A model generated the notes under the pieces. The model was not told the origin of the DNA. It worked only from the letters and a program-made list of their open reading frames with translations, and did no database searches. Made by a program: the position numbers and the translations under genes. A DNA stretch of 64,000 nucleotides from Glycomyces amatae. GTDB taxonomy: Bacteria > Actinomycetota > Actinomycetes > Mycobacteriales > Micromonosporaceae. Positions 33,488 to 41,786 of the stretch are shown here, piece by piece. The first letter of the stretch is position 1. Each line of letters begins with the position of its first letter. Where the stretch lies: contig NZ_JAJLQZ010000003.1 in the NCBI RefSeq assembly GCF_020991375.1, forward strand, positions 372,001 through 436,000, given 5' to 3'.

Positions 33488-33525
33488 GTTAACGCTTCCG
33501 GGGCGGGAGGGCACCATGAGCCTCG

Positions 33526-36234
33526 TCACCGGCCGAGGTCGGCGAGGAGGGCGACGGCGGCGCGGGCCGGGTCGTCGCCGTACGTGGAGGGGAAGGCGTC
33601 CGCGAGGCGCCAGCCCGCGCGGCGCAGGGCCCGGTGGCGGGCCAGGTGGGCGGCGGGGCCGTCGGGGTGGACCGCGCAGATCACGCCGACCGCGTCGTCG
33701 CCGTCGCCCACGACGAGGTCGACGCTCCAGTGCCCCACCGGGTAGGCGGACCGGACCTCGACGCCGGCGTGCGCCAGCGCGTCGGCGGTCTTCGCGGTCC
33801 AGGCGTCGGGGTGGCGGGCGGCCTCGGGCGGGCGGGGCGGGCTGTCGGCGTACCGGAGGAACTCGCCGATGAGGCCGTCGGCGTCGCCGATCGCGGTGAC
33901 CACGTGCAGCCGGTGGCGGGCGCGCGTGATCATCACGTTGAACAGGTTGGCCCCGGCGGCGAAGCGCCGCCGCCCGGCCGGGTCGCCGGGGGCGACGCCG
34001 AGGGCCGCGATGACGGTGTCGGCCTCGCTGCCCTGGAAGGCGTGGACGGTCCCGGCGCGGATGCGGTGGCGGCGGATGGCGTCCAGGTCGAAGCGCTCGA
34101 CGATCCCGGCCTCGATCGCCTCGGCCTGGGCGCGGAACGGGGTGATGACCGCGATGCCGCGGTCCCCCTGTCCGACGCGTTCGGCGAGGAGCTCCAGGGA
34201 GGCGTCCACTTCGGCCCGGACGACGCCGTCGCGGGAGGCGCGGGCCCGGACGCGGTGGAGGTGGACGGCGTCGGCGTCGTGGTTGCGCGGGTGGGTCGTG
34301 ACCGGTGCGACGCGGCCGCGGTAGAACCGCGCGGCGGAGAACCCGATGAGGTGGGGGACGCTGCGGTGGTGCTCGGTGAGCTCGACGACCGGCCCGGCGC
34401 CGGTGGCGAGGTCGTAGGCGCTGACGCGGCCGGTGTCGAGCTGCGGCGCCCGGTCGGCCAGGCCGTGCCGGGCGAGGACCTCGGCCAGGCGCTCCTCGCT
34501 CGCGAAGGAGACGAACCGCAGCTGCCGGGGGTCGCCCGCGACGACGGCGCGGCGGGCGCGGGCGAGCGCGGGGGCGGCGCGGAGCTGGTTGATGTGCGAG
34601 GCCTCGTCGAGGATCACGAGGTCGAACATGCCCGGCGCGGCCGGGAGGAGGTCCTCGACGTCGCCCACCGTGCCCACCCACAGCGGCATCGCCTTGAGCA
34701 TCGCGCCGGTGTCGAGCCCGGCGAGCAGGGAGCGGCGGGCCGCCCGGGAGGAGGAGCGCAGGCCGGTGGCGAGGCCGGCCAGGGCGCGGCGGGACCCTCC
34801 CGAGCGCCGCTCGTCCGCTTCGGCGTCGTATCGCGCGGCGGCGGCGACCGCGGCGGCCGCCTCGGCGTCGGCCTGCTCCAGGCTCGCCCAGAGCGGGCCG
34901 AGGTCGAGGCCGCCCGCGGCGGCGAGGAGGGCCGCGCCGCGCTGGTCGCGGGCGGCGGCGACGGCGCGGCGCAGTGCCGCGCGGCTCCCGTCGGCGCCCG
35001 CGAGCCGGGCCAGCCGCCGGGAGGAGCGCCACGCGCGCAGGCGCGGCCACCAGCCGTCCGCGCCCCGCTCGGCGCGGCGCAGGTGGCGTTCGACCGCGTC
35101 GAGGTCGGCGTCGCGGAGGCCGGGGAAGTCGTCGAGGAGGAACAGCGGGAGGTCGCGGGCGCGGCGGCGCCGGTCCTCCAGGTCGAGCAGGGAGGCGAGC
35201 TCGGCCTCGACGCGCGCGACGTACGCGGCGGCGTCGTCGGCCTCCCGCCGGTGCTGCTCGACGACGCGGGCCTTGTGGCCCCTGCCGGTGCCGGAGCCGA
35301 GGCGGGTCCGGAACTCGTCGCGCCGCTCGGTGTCGCCGAAGTGGACCGGGACCGGCCCTGGCCGGCGGTCGAGGAGGGCGGCGAGGACGTCGGCGGCGTG
35401 CACCGACTGGGTGGCCAGGAGCACCGACTGCCCGGAGGCGACCGCGTCGAGGGCGATCGCCGCGAGCGTGTGGCTCTTGCCGCAGCCGGGCGCTCCCGCG
35501 ATCACGGTGACGGGCTGGGTGCGGGCCTGGACGACGGCCGCGGCCTGCTCGCGGCTGAGCGGGAGGGCGCAGCGGATCGGCGCGTCCGGGGCGGGGGCCG
35601 CGTCGGGCCGCTGGTCGTACATCGCGGCCAGCGCCGTGTCCTCGAGGCCGGGTGTGGCGGCCCATTCGCGCAGGCCCGAGGCGATGGGGCTGGGGACGGC
35701 GTCGCGGTCGACGTAGACGACGGGCCGGGCCACGACCGCCGTGCGGTCGCGGTCGCGCTGCGGCGGGGAGGTCTCGACGGCGGACTCGCCGAATCCGGCC
35801 GCCGCGGCGGCGGCCGCCAGCCAGGCGGTGTCGGCGGGGGCTTCGGTGTCGGCGTCGGCGAACACGGCTTCGAGCAGCGGGGCGAACTCGCCGCCGGCCA
35901 GCGCCGGGTGGACGGCGACGTCCCCGGCGGGGACGACCCGCTGGGTGTCGCCCCGGCCCCCCGCGGCCTTGAGGCGGACGGGGCGGCTGACCAGCGGCAG
36001 GCGGACCCGGTGGGTCCTGCCGTCGGCCTCGGTGCGCCCCATGACGACGCCCCAGCCCTGCCGCAGGAGCCGCTCGTCGCGGTGCAGCTCGTCGTAGGAG
36101 GCGAGGGCGCCGCCGCCTTCGAGCGCCTCGAGCGCCGTCCCCCAGACGGCTTTGGCGCCGAGGTGGTCGAAGATCGGCGGTTTCGCCGCCGGGGCGAGGT
36201 CGGCGAGGGCGCCGAGGAGCTGGGGCACGGGCAT
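33526..36234 (-). CDS. SF1 UPF1/DNA2-like helicase with C-terminal nuclease-like domain
   Basis: A 902-residue protein. Residues 1-220 are an unassigned N-terminal domain. The helicase runs from about 222 to 800: Walker A GAPGCGKS (247-254), an inserted Arg-rich coiled region (about 330-500), Walker B in 'DLVILDEASHINQL', motif III 'AGDPRQLRFVS', motif IV region 'ELTEHHRS', motif V 'TVHAFQGSEADTVI' and motif VI 'FNVMITRARHRLHVV'. The last 85 residues ('YPVGHWSVDLVVG', then 'HRALRRAGWRLADAFPS') resemble the Vsr/DUF559-type nuclease tail of such helicases, but the usual V-E-C-D-G stretch reads V-I-C-A-V, so cleavage is doubtful. ATG 36234 was chosen at the first well-conserved methionine. Role unknown; repair or defence are possible. 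Confidence 0.88.
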   Translation of the reverse strand: MPVPQLLGALADLAPAAKPPIFDHLGAKAVWGTALEALEGGGALASYDELHRDERLLRQGWGVVMGRTEADGRTHRVRLPLVSRPVRLKAAGGRGDTQRVVPAGDVAVHPALAGGEFAPLLEAVFADADTEAPADTAWLAAAAAAAGFGESAVETSPPQRDRDRTAVVARPVVYVDRDAVPSPIASGLREWAATPGLEDTALAAMYDQRPDAAPAPDAPIRCALPLSREQAAAVVQARTQPVTVIAGAPGCGKSHTLAAIALDAVASGQSVLLATQSVHAADVLAALLDRRPGPVPVHFGDTERRDEFRTRLGSGTGRGHKARVVEQHRREADDAAAYVARVEAELASLLDLEDRRRRARDLPLFLLDDFPGLRDADLDAVERHLRRAERGADGWWPRLRAWRSSRRLARLAGADGSRAALRRAVAAARDQRGAALLAAAGGLDLGPLWASLEQADAEAAAAVAAAARYDAEADERRSGGSRRALAGLATGLRSSSRAARRSLLAGLDTGAMLKAMPLWVGTVGDVEDLLPAAPGMFDLVILDEASHINQLRAAPALARARRAVVAGDPRQLRFVSFASEERLAEVLARHGLADRAPQLDTGRVSAYDLATGAGPVVELTEHHRSVPHLIGFSAARFYRGRVAPVTTHPRNHDADAVHLHRVRARASRDGVVRAEVDASLELLAERVGQGDRGIAVITPFRAQAEAIEAGIVERFDLDAIRRHRIRAGTVHAFQGSEADTVIAALGVAPGDPAGRRRFAAGANLFNVMITRARHRLHVVTAIGDADGLIGEFLRYADSPPRPPEAARHPDAWTAKTADALAHAGVEVRSAYPVGHWSVDLVVGDGDDAVGVICAVHPDGPAAHLARHRALRRAGWRLADAFPSTYGDDPARAAVALLADLGR

Positions 36235-36325
36235 GTGCGCAGTGTAGGAGGTGCGCACGAGGCCCCGCCGGGACGGAGCGGCCGCGGTCCACCGGGGACC
36301 GCGGCCCGACGTCACGGCCGGGGGC

Positions 36326-36634
36326 TCACGTCTCCTCGCCCAGCTTCGGCGCCTCGTGGTGGAGGAGGTCGGCGTAGTCGGGGTGGCGTTCGATCCACCC
36401 GGCGTAGAACGGGCACACGGGCACCACCTGCTCCCCCGCGGCCCGGGCCGCGTCGAGCGAGTGCCGCGCGAGCGCCGAGCCCACCCCGGCGTCCTGGGCG
36501 GACTCCTCGACGTGGGTGCTGGAGAAGGTGATGGTGCCGTCCTTGCGGCGGTAGTCGGCGAATCCGACCGTCTCGCCGTCGATCCGCGCCTCGTAGCGGC
36601 TCTGCTCCGGTACGTCCGTCACTTCCACGGCCAT
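36326..36634 (-). CDS. Small GNAT acetyltransferase (NATD1-like)
   Basis: A 102-residue protein of the short GNAT class: 'SRYEARIDGETVGFADYRRKDGTITFSSTHVEESAQDAGVGSALARHSLDAARAAGEQVVPVCPFYAGWIERHPDY'. The acetyl-CoA loop appears as Q-D-A-G-V-G-S, close to the family Q/R-x-x-G-x-G/A. The C-terminal 'CPFYAGWIERHPDYADLL' is diagnostic. The acceptor is unknown. ATG 36634 has AGGGC/GGAGG sites upstream. It is a single-gene unit. Confidence 0.9.
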   Translation of the reverse strand: MAVEVTDVPEQSRYEARIDGETVGFADYRRKDGTITFSSTHVEESAQDAGVGSALARHSLDAARAAGEQVVPVCPFYAGWIERHPDYADLLHHEAPKLGEET

Positions 36635-36730
36635 GCGGCCCTCCTTCGCGTCGTCTTCGAACCACCTTAGGCCCGATTCGTCGGAGTACCCGCGAAGTCG
36701 CGTTTCGACCGCCGCCGGAGGGGCGGACCG

Positions 36731-36768
36731 GGGCGGCGCCCGCCGGAGGGGGTGAGCGGGCGCCGCCC
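36731..36768 (-). terminator. Hairpin terminator of the second GH43 gene
   Basis: GGGCGGCGCCCGC (36731-36743) pairs perfectly with GCGGGCGCCGCCC (36756-36768), nine bases past the stop at 36778. Confidence 0.75.
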
Positions 36769-36777
36769 GGCCGGCGG

Positions 36778-38232
36778 CTACTCGAGGTGGAAGGTCGCGG
36801 CGGCGCGCTCGGCGGCGGTCGAGGCGGTCTGGAGGTACACCAGGCCGTCGACGTGGCGGAGGTAGCGGCCGGAGAAGTTCGAGGCCTCGAAGGACTCCCC
36901 CGCGGCGTCGGCCAGGCCGTCGCGGCGGTGGAAGCTCGCGTCCGAGCGGAACAGCGACGAGCCGTCGCCCTGCTCGACCCAGATCTCGTAGTTCCTGTGC
37001 CGCAGGTAGTGCCCGGGGTAGTTCGCCGACTCCAGCGAGACCGTCCCCGATCCGGCCAGGCCCGCGACGATCCGGAACTGCGAGTCGGCCAGCATCGCCG
37101 TGTTCGCGCCCGCCCGGAGCCGGAAGTCGTAGTGGTTGAGGTACGCGCCCGAGGCGCCGTGCGCGGCGAACCGGTACGGGGTCGGGCCGTCGGCCACCGG
37201 CACGCCGAAGTCCGGGGTCCCGTCGGCGTTCCAGTAGAACTTCTGGATCCTGGTGTGCCGGTTGGGGTCGTACAGCGGGTCGCCGCTGATGTCCCGGTAG
37301 GGCCTGGCGTGGTAGACCAGGATGTCGCTCTGGCCGTCCTCGGAGAGGGTGAACGAGTTGTGGCCCGGCCCGTACTGGCCCGTGTTGTCGTTGCTGCGCA
37401 GGACCGGCTGGGGGTGCTTGGTCCACGAGGACGCGCTGAGCAGGTTCGCGCTCTGGGAGGCCGTGAGCAGGCCGATGGCGTAGTTCGCGTCGGTGGCGCT
37501 GGCGGAGAAGGTCATGAAGACGCGGCCGCCTCGCTTGATGACGGCGGCGCCCTCGTTCACCTTGTGGCCGATGACCTCCCACGGGTTGGTGGGCTTGCTG
37601 ATGCGCACCGGCGTGCCGGTGATCGTCCACGGGCTCGACATGGCCGCGAGGTACAGGCTGGTGCCCGAGCCCAGTTCGGGGTCGCTCTGGGCCCAGCACA
37701 GGTAGCGGGTGGAGCCGTTGGTGAACGTGGTGGCGTCCAGCGAGAACGAGTCGCGCGGGGTGGTGATCCGGCCGCGTTCGGTCCAGTTGCCGGACATGGG
37801 GTTCGCGCCCGCGTTCTCGAGGGCGTACATGCGGATGGCCCAGACGTCGTCGGCGCGGCCCGCGGCGAAGTAGAGGTACCACTTCCCGTCGACGTGGTGG
37901 AGTTCGGGCGCCCAGATGTGGGCGCTCATGGGGCCGCTGGAGTGCTTGGACCACACGGTGGCCTCTTGGGCCGTGGCCAATCCCTGGAGGGTGGTGGCAC
38001 GGCGCATGATGATGCGGTCGTAGGCCGGGACGCTGGCGGTGAAGTAGTAGTACCCGTCGGCGTGGCGCACGATGTGCGGGTCGGCGCGCTGCTGGATGAG
38101 CGCGTTGCCGTAGAGCACGCCGGGCGCGGCCAGGGCGGGGGTGGGGAGGCCTGCGGTCGAGGCGGCGGTGACGAGGGCCGCGGCGCCCGCGGCCTGGAGG
38201 AGCCGCCGGCGGTTCAGGGGTGCGCGGTGCAT
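36778..38232 (-). CDS. Tat-secreted GH43 arabinofuranosidase with AbfB domain
   Basis: A 484-residue exported enzyme. Residues 1-36 are a twin-arginine signal (NRRRLLQAAG, cut near ALA-A). The GH43 propeller spans about 40-335; its catalytic acids are Asp51 (RADPHIV), Asp166 (FSLDATT) and Glu227 (VNEGAA). Residues 345-484 form an AbfB/CBM42 beta-trefoil ('YLNHYDFRLRAGANTAMLADSQFRIV', 'SANYPGHYLRHRNYEI', 'SNFSGRYLRHVDGLVYL'), a domain that binds arabinose side chains of hemicellulose. That supports alpha-L-arabinofuranosidase activity. Start: ATG 38232 with GGAG 7 bases upstream. Its promoter matches that of the GH43 gene at 3840 in detail, so the two are co-regulated; this one leaves by Tat, the other by a Sec-like signal. 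Confidence 0.93.
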   Translation of the reverse strand: MHRAPLNRRRLLQAAGAAALVTAASTAGLPTPALAAPGVLYGNALIQQRADPHIVRHADGYYYFTASVPAYDRIIMRRATTLQGLATAQEATVWSKHSSGPMSAHIWAPELHHVDGKWYLYFAAGRADDVWAIRMYALENAGANPMSGNWTERGRITTPRDSFSLDATTFTNGSTRYLCWAQSDPELGSGTSLYLAAMSSPWTITGTPVRISKPTNPWEVIGHKVNEGAAVIKRGGRVFMTFSASATDANYAIGLLTASQSANLLSASSWTKHPQPVLRSNDNTGQYGPGHNSFTLSEDGQSDILVYHARPYRDISGDPLYDPNRHTRIQKFYWNADGTPDFGVPVADGPTPYRFAAHGASGAYLNHYDFRLRAGANTAMLADSQFRIVAGLAGSGTVSLESANYPGHYLRHRNYEIWVEQGDGSSLFRSDASFHRRDGLADAAGESFEASNFSGRYLRHVDGLVYLQTASTAAERAAATFHLE

Positions 38233-38274
38233 GGGAACTCCGTGTGGTCGATCGAACTGGGACGTATTCGAACA

Positions 38275-38325
38275 TGGTGGCCACCAGGTGATGTTCACGG
38301 TAACCATACTGATCGGACAAGTCAA
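38275..38325 (-). promoter_or_regulatory. Second copy of the GH43 promoter module
   Basis: Read leftward: -35 TTGACT (38325-38320), 17-base spacer, -10 TACCGT (38302-38297), operator ATGGTTACCGTGAACAT (38307-38291) and the perfect palindrome TGGTGGCCACCA (38286-38275). Compared with 3736-3786, the -35 block TTGACTTGTyCG, the half-site GTGAACAT and the palindrome are all kept, at the same overall length of 51 bases. Confidence 0.7.
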
Positions 38326-38377
38326 TAGATCGAACCACGCGAATGTTTCAGCATGCGGGGCGGTGCGGGAGAGAGGG

Positions 38378-38707
38378 TCAGGCGGCTCCGCCGGGGAGTC
38401 CGGCCCGGCGCCGCTCGGCCTCGGCGAGGGCGCTCTCGTAGGTGTCGAGGATCAGCGCGGCGAGGTCCTGCTGGTCCAGTTCCTCGTGGCCCGGGCCGAA
38501 GTCCACGGCGATGAGCACGCCGCCGACGGTGACGGTCACCGCCACCGCGCCGCCGGGGGCCTCGGCCCGGACGCTGGCGGGCTCCAGGAGGCGCCGCATC
38601 GGCTCGGCCCGCTCGCCGAGCTCGGTCATCTGCTTCACGAACGTGCGCACGCCTTCGGCGGCGCCGGGCGCGGCGGGGCGCCCGTCGGGATCGTTTCGCT
38701 CCTTCAC
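38378..38707 (-). CDS. YbaB/EbfC-like small protein
   Basis: A 109-residue protein: N-terminal charged helix ('VRTFVKQMTELGERAEPMRRLLEPASVRAEAP'), beta-hairpin 'AVAVTVTVGGVLIAVDFGPG', C-terminal helix 'LAALILDTYESALAEAERR'. This is the YbaB/EbfC fold. In ESX-bearing actinomycetes many paralogues with this fold sit beside secretion genes, like the one at 52646-52999. No neighbour hints at a role here. ATG 38707 sits near an AT-rich upstream patch. Confidence 0.8.
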   Translation of the reverse strand: MKERNDPDGRPAAPGAAEGVRTFVKQMTELGERAEPMRRLLEPASVRAEAPGGAVAVTVTVGGVLIAVDFGPGHEELDQQDLAALILDTYESALAEAERRRAGLPGGAA

Positions 38708-38837
38708 CCTGCCATCGTGACATGTTGCGCCACAAGATGTCTCATTGGGATCAGAAGTCCTCTTAGGTTTTACCGGCCGTTGGGCCGGCGGCCATGTGCC
38801 CGCACTGGGCGCGACCGGGCGCGCACGGGCGGCGCGG

Positions 38838-39992
38838 TCAGAGGCCCGACAGGTAGGCCTCCAGGGCCGCGGCGTAGGCGGCCGGGTCCTCGTTCCAGGC
38901 GGCGGTGTGGCCCGAGGCGGTGGTCACGACGGTGGTCCGGTCGGCGGGGAGCCCTTCGGCGAAGTCGAGCGTCGCGGTGTGGTCCACGGTCTCGTCGGCG
39001 GTGTCGACGAACAGCAGCATCGGCATGTCGAACTCGTCGGTGAAGTTCCGCTGGTCGAGGCCGTCGAGGTCGAGGTCGGCGCGCCACTCCACGATCCGCT
39101 TGGCGGCCCACGTGATCGGGGCGATCACGTTGCGGTCCTCGGCCTGCATGTCGAGCGTGGAGTTCCAGTCCATGACCGGCGAGTCGAGCACGATGCCGCG
39201 GATCAGGGCGGGGTCCTCGATCTTGCGGGCCGCGGTCGCGGCGATGGCGCCGCCCATCGACCATCCGTGCAGGATCACGTCCTCCGCGCCGTTCGCGAGC
39301 GCGTAGTCGATCGCGGCCAGGACGTCGTCGCTCTCGTACTCGCCGAGGCTGTGCTTCCCGTTGGGGGCGTCGGGGGCGCCCTCGTCGTTGCGGTAGGTGA
39401 CGGCGAGGACGGGGTAGCCGAGGTCCTGGTAGACCTCGATCCCGCGGAGGGTCTCGGCCGGGGAGGCGTTGCGGCCGTGCACGGTGACGACCCAGGTCGC
39501 CTCGTCGCCGGGCAGCCGCCAGGCGGGCATGTCGCCGAGCTCGGTGGGGATGTCCACAGTGGTGTATTCGAGCCCGAGTGCGGCGGACGGGTCGTCGCGG
39601 TAGGCGTAGGTGTCGACGCGGACCCGCGTGCCCGCGGCGAGGTCGCCGTAGATGACGCGGTCGAGCGCGCGGGTGACGGTGTCCTCGCCGGACTCGACGA
39701 TGTCGCCGACGATCGCCTGGCCGCCGTCCCACGACAGGCCCCACGTGCCGGGCTTCTCGGTGTGCTTCCCGCGCGGCAGCGTCACCGTCGTGCCGTCCAC
39801 GGCCTCGACGGTGACGTCGTAGTCGCTCGCGGAGTGGTCGACGTCGATGACCTCGCCGGAGAAGTACCAGCCGGCGCCGCCGAGCGCGCCGAGGGCGAGC
39901 ACGAGGACCACGGCGAGCGAGATGAGGATCGCGCGGAGGGGGCGGCGGCGCTTCCTGGGGGCCTGGGCTTCGGTCTCGGCCGTTGTCGTCAC
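38838..39992 (-). CDS. Membrane-anchored alpha/beta hydrolase
   Basis: A 384-residue protein with a basic cytoplasmic tail (KRRRPLR) and one helix (about 20-42), so the catalytic domain faces outside. The hydrolase fold starts near 165 ('WVVTVHGRNASPAETLRG'); Ser245 lies in GWSMGG, the acid is Asp330 or Asp333 in 'LFVDTADETVDH', and the base is His362 in 'ASGHTAAW'. Residues 45-160 are a beta-rich cap. The S9/BEM46-like arrangement suggests an esterase or peptidase on the cell surface. It is monocistronic, with the site GAGGAAC about 6 bases before ATG 39992. Confidence 0.88.
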   Translation of the reverse strand: MTTTAETEAQAPRKRRRPLRAILISLAVVLVLALGALGGAGWYFSGEVIDVDHSASDYDVTVEAVDGTTVTLPRGKHTEKPGTWGLSWDGGQAIVGDIVESGEDTVTRALDRVIYGDLAAGTRVRVDTYAYRDDPSAALGLEYTTVDIPTELGDMPAWRLPGDEATWVVTVHGRNASPAETLRGIEVYQDLGYPVLAVTYRNDEGAPDAPNGKHSLGEYESDDVLAAIDYALANGAEDVILHGWSMGGAIAATAARKIEDPALIRGIVLDSPVMDWNSTLDMQAEDRNVIAPITWAAKRIVEWRADLDLDGLDQRNFTDEFDMPMLLFVDTADETVDHTATLDFAEGLPADRTTVVTTASGHTAAWNEDPAAYAAALEAYLSGL

Positions 39993-40052
39993 GATGGTTC
40001 CTCGGGGGGCTCGGCGGGCTGGTCGTTCGATCTTAGGAGGCGCCCGCCCCGT

Positions 40053-41786
40053 TCACGAGCGGCCCTTGGTCCACAGGCCCCAGGCGCGGGCGTACGGCCC
40101 GTCGGCGGCGGCGAGGTCCTCGTGGGTCCCCTCCTCCACGATGCGGCCGTGCTCCATGACGACGATCCGGTCGGCCTTCGCGGCCTGGTCGAGCCGGTGC
40201 GCCACGAGCAGCCCGGCGCGGCCTTCGAGGGCCGCGGCGGCGGCCCCGTCGAGCGCGGCCGAGTCGGCGCTGCCGGCTTCGGCGGTGGCCTCGTCGAGGA
40301 CGGCCAGGCGCGGGTCGAGCAGGACCACGCGGGCCAGCGCGAGCGCCTGGGCCTGGGCGGGGGTCAGCTCGAGGCCGCGGTCGCCGACGCCGGTGTCGAG
40401 CCCGTCGGGCAGGGCCAGCAGGGAGCGGGCGCCGACGCGGCGCAGCGCGGCCTCCAGCTCGTCGTCGGCGGCGCCGGGCCGGACCAGGTCGAGGTTCTCG
40501 CGGAGGGTCCCGTCGAAGACGTGGACCTCCTGGGTCACCAGGGCCACGGACGGGCCCGGGCCGGCGACGGCGACGCGCCCGGCGTCGGGTTCGAGGACTC
40601 CGGCGACGATCGCCGCGAGGGTGCTCTTGCCCGCGCCGGAGGAGCCGACGAGCGCCACGGTCTCCTTGGGGCCGATGCGCAGCGAGACGCCGCTGAGGAC
40701 CGGGTGCCCGGGCGTGTAGGCGAAGTCGAGGGCCTCGGCCTCGGCGGCCGCGTCGGTCTCGGGCTCGGGGCGCTCGGGGGCCTTGAAGCGGTCGGCGCCG
40801 ATGACGCCGACGATGCGGCGCATCGAGGCGAGCGCGGACTGGAGGTCGTCGACGACGATCATGAGCCGGTTGATCGGGTCGAACAGCCTGAGGAAGAACA
40901 GCATCGCGGTGGTCGCGGCGCCGACGGTGCCCTGGCCCTCGCGCACGAGCCAGAAACCGACGACGAGGATCGAGCCCATGCCGAGGAACTCGGCGAAGTT
41001 GAGCCGCGCGAAGAACCCGTTGACGACCGTCTGGGCCCGCACCGACCACCGGGCGACCGCCCACGAGGCGGCGGCGATGCGCTTCCCGTGCGGGCGCGAG
41101 AGCCCGAAGGCGTGGACGGTCTCGATGCCGCGCAGGGAGGCGAGCAGGTGGTGGGCGCGGTGGGCCATGGCGGCGCGCTCGGCCTCGTAGACCTCGGGGG
41201 CGGTGCGCTGGTGCCAGCGGAGGGCGAGCGCGTGGACGGGGGCGACGACGAGGACGGCGGCGACGGCGAAGCGCCAGTCGAGGACGGCCATGCCGACGAC
41301 GGTCATCGCGATGGAGAACGCGGACCCGGCGACGGCGGGCACGACCAGCGGGGCCGCTTCGGCCACCACGTTGACGTCGTCGCCGGAGCGGCTGACGAGG
41401 TCCCCGGCGCCGGCGCGCTCGAGGGCGGCGCGCGGCAGGGCGAGCCCGCGGGCGACCATGCGCTCGCGGGTGGAGGCGAGGACGCGCTCGACCAGGCGGG
41501 TCGCGCCGACCTGGCCGACGCCGTCGGCCGCGGCGGCCACGAGCGAGCCCGCGGCGATGGCCCCGGCGAGCCGCCAGACGCGTTCGGCGCCTTCACCATT
41601 GGCCACCACGTCGACGAGGGCGCCGAGGGCGGCGGGGGTGACCAGGCCCGCGGCGGCGCCGGCGGTCAGGAGCGCGACGACGCCGACCACGCGCCACGTG
41701 CCGCCCTTGAGCGCCAGGCGCACCTCGGCGCGGACCTGGGCGGCGTCGGCGAGGGGCAGGGCCTCCCGGGCGGCGTGGTCACTCAT
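40053..41786 (-). CDS. ABC exporter half-transporter, subunit 2 (intact Walker sites)
   Basis: A 577-residue (from ATG 41786) exporter-type half-transporter: six helices in residues 25-305, then the nucleotide domain. Walker A GSSGAGKST, Q-loop 'LVTQE', Walker B 'RLAVLDEAT' and H-loop 'LLVAHRLD' are intact, but the signature reads LELTPAQAQ instead of LSGGQ. That complements its partner (41779-43482), whose signature is intact and Walker A is lost. A GTG at 41801 is an alternative start; ATG 41786 overlaps the partner stop by eight bases. An iron box before the partner implies a siderophore role, export or IrtAB-like import. Confidence 0.9.
   Translation of the reverse strand: MSDHAAREALPLADAAQVRAEVRLALKGGTWRVVGVVALLTAGAAAGLVTPAALGALVDVVANGEGAERVWRLAGAIAAGSLVAAAADGVGQVGATRLVERVLASTRERMVARGLALPRAALERAGAGDLVSRSGDDVNVVAEAAPLVVPAVAGSAFSIAMTVVGMAVLDWRFAVAAVLVVAPVHALALRWHQRTAPEVYEAERAAMAHRAHHLLASLRGIETVHAFGLSRPHGKRIAAASWAVARWSVRAQTVVNGFFARLNFAEFLGMGSILVVGFWLVREGQGTVGAATTAMLFFLRLFDPINRLMIVVDDLQSALASMRRIVGVIGADRFKAPERPEPETDAAAEAEALDFAYTPGHPVLSGVSLRIGPKETVALVGSSGAGKSTLAAIVAGVLEPDAGRVAVAGPGPSVALVTQEVHVFDGTLRENLDLVRPGAADDELEAALRRVGARSLLALPDGLDTGVGDRGLELTPAQAQALALARVVLLDPRLAVLDEATAEAGSADSAALDGAAAAALEGRAGLLVAHRLDQAAKADRIVVMEHGRIVEEGTHEDLAAADGPYARAWGLWTKGRS

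Noticed and set aside
33634-36531. 965-codon open frame opposite the helicase gene
   Set aside because: Low-complexity Gly/Val/Asp/Arg composition and no motif, while the minus-strand frame shows all SF1 helicase motifs in order.
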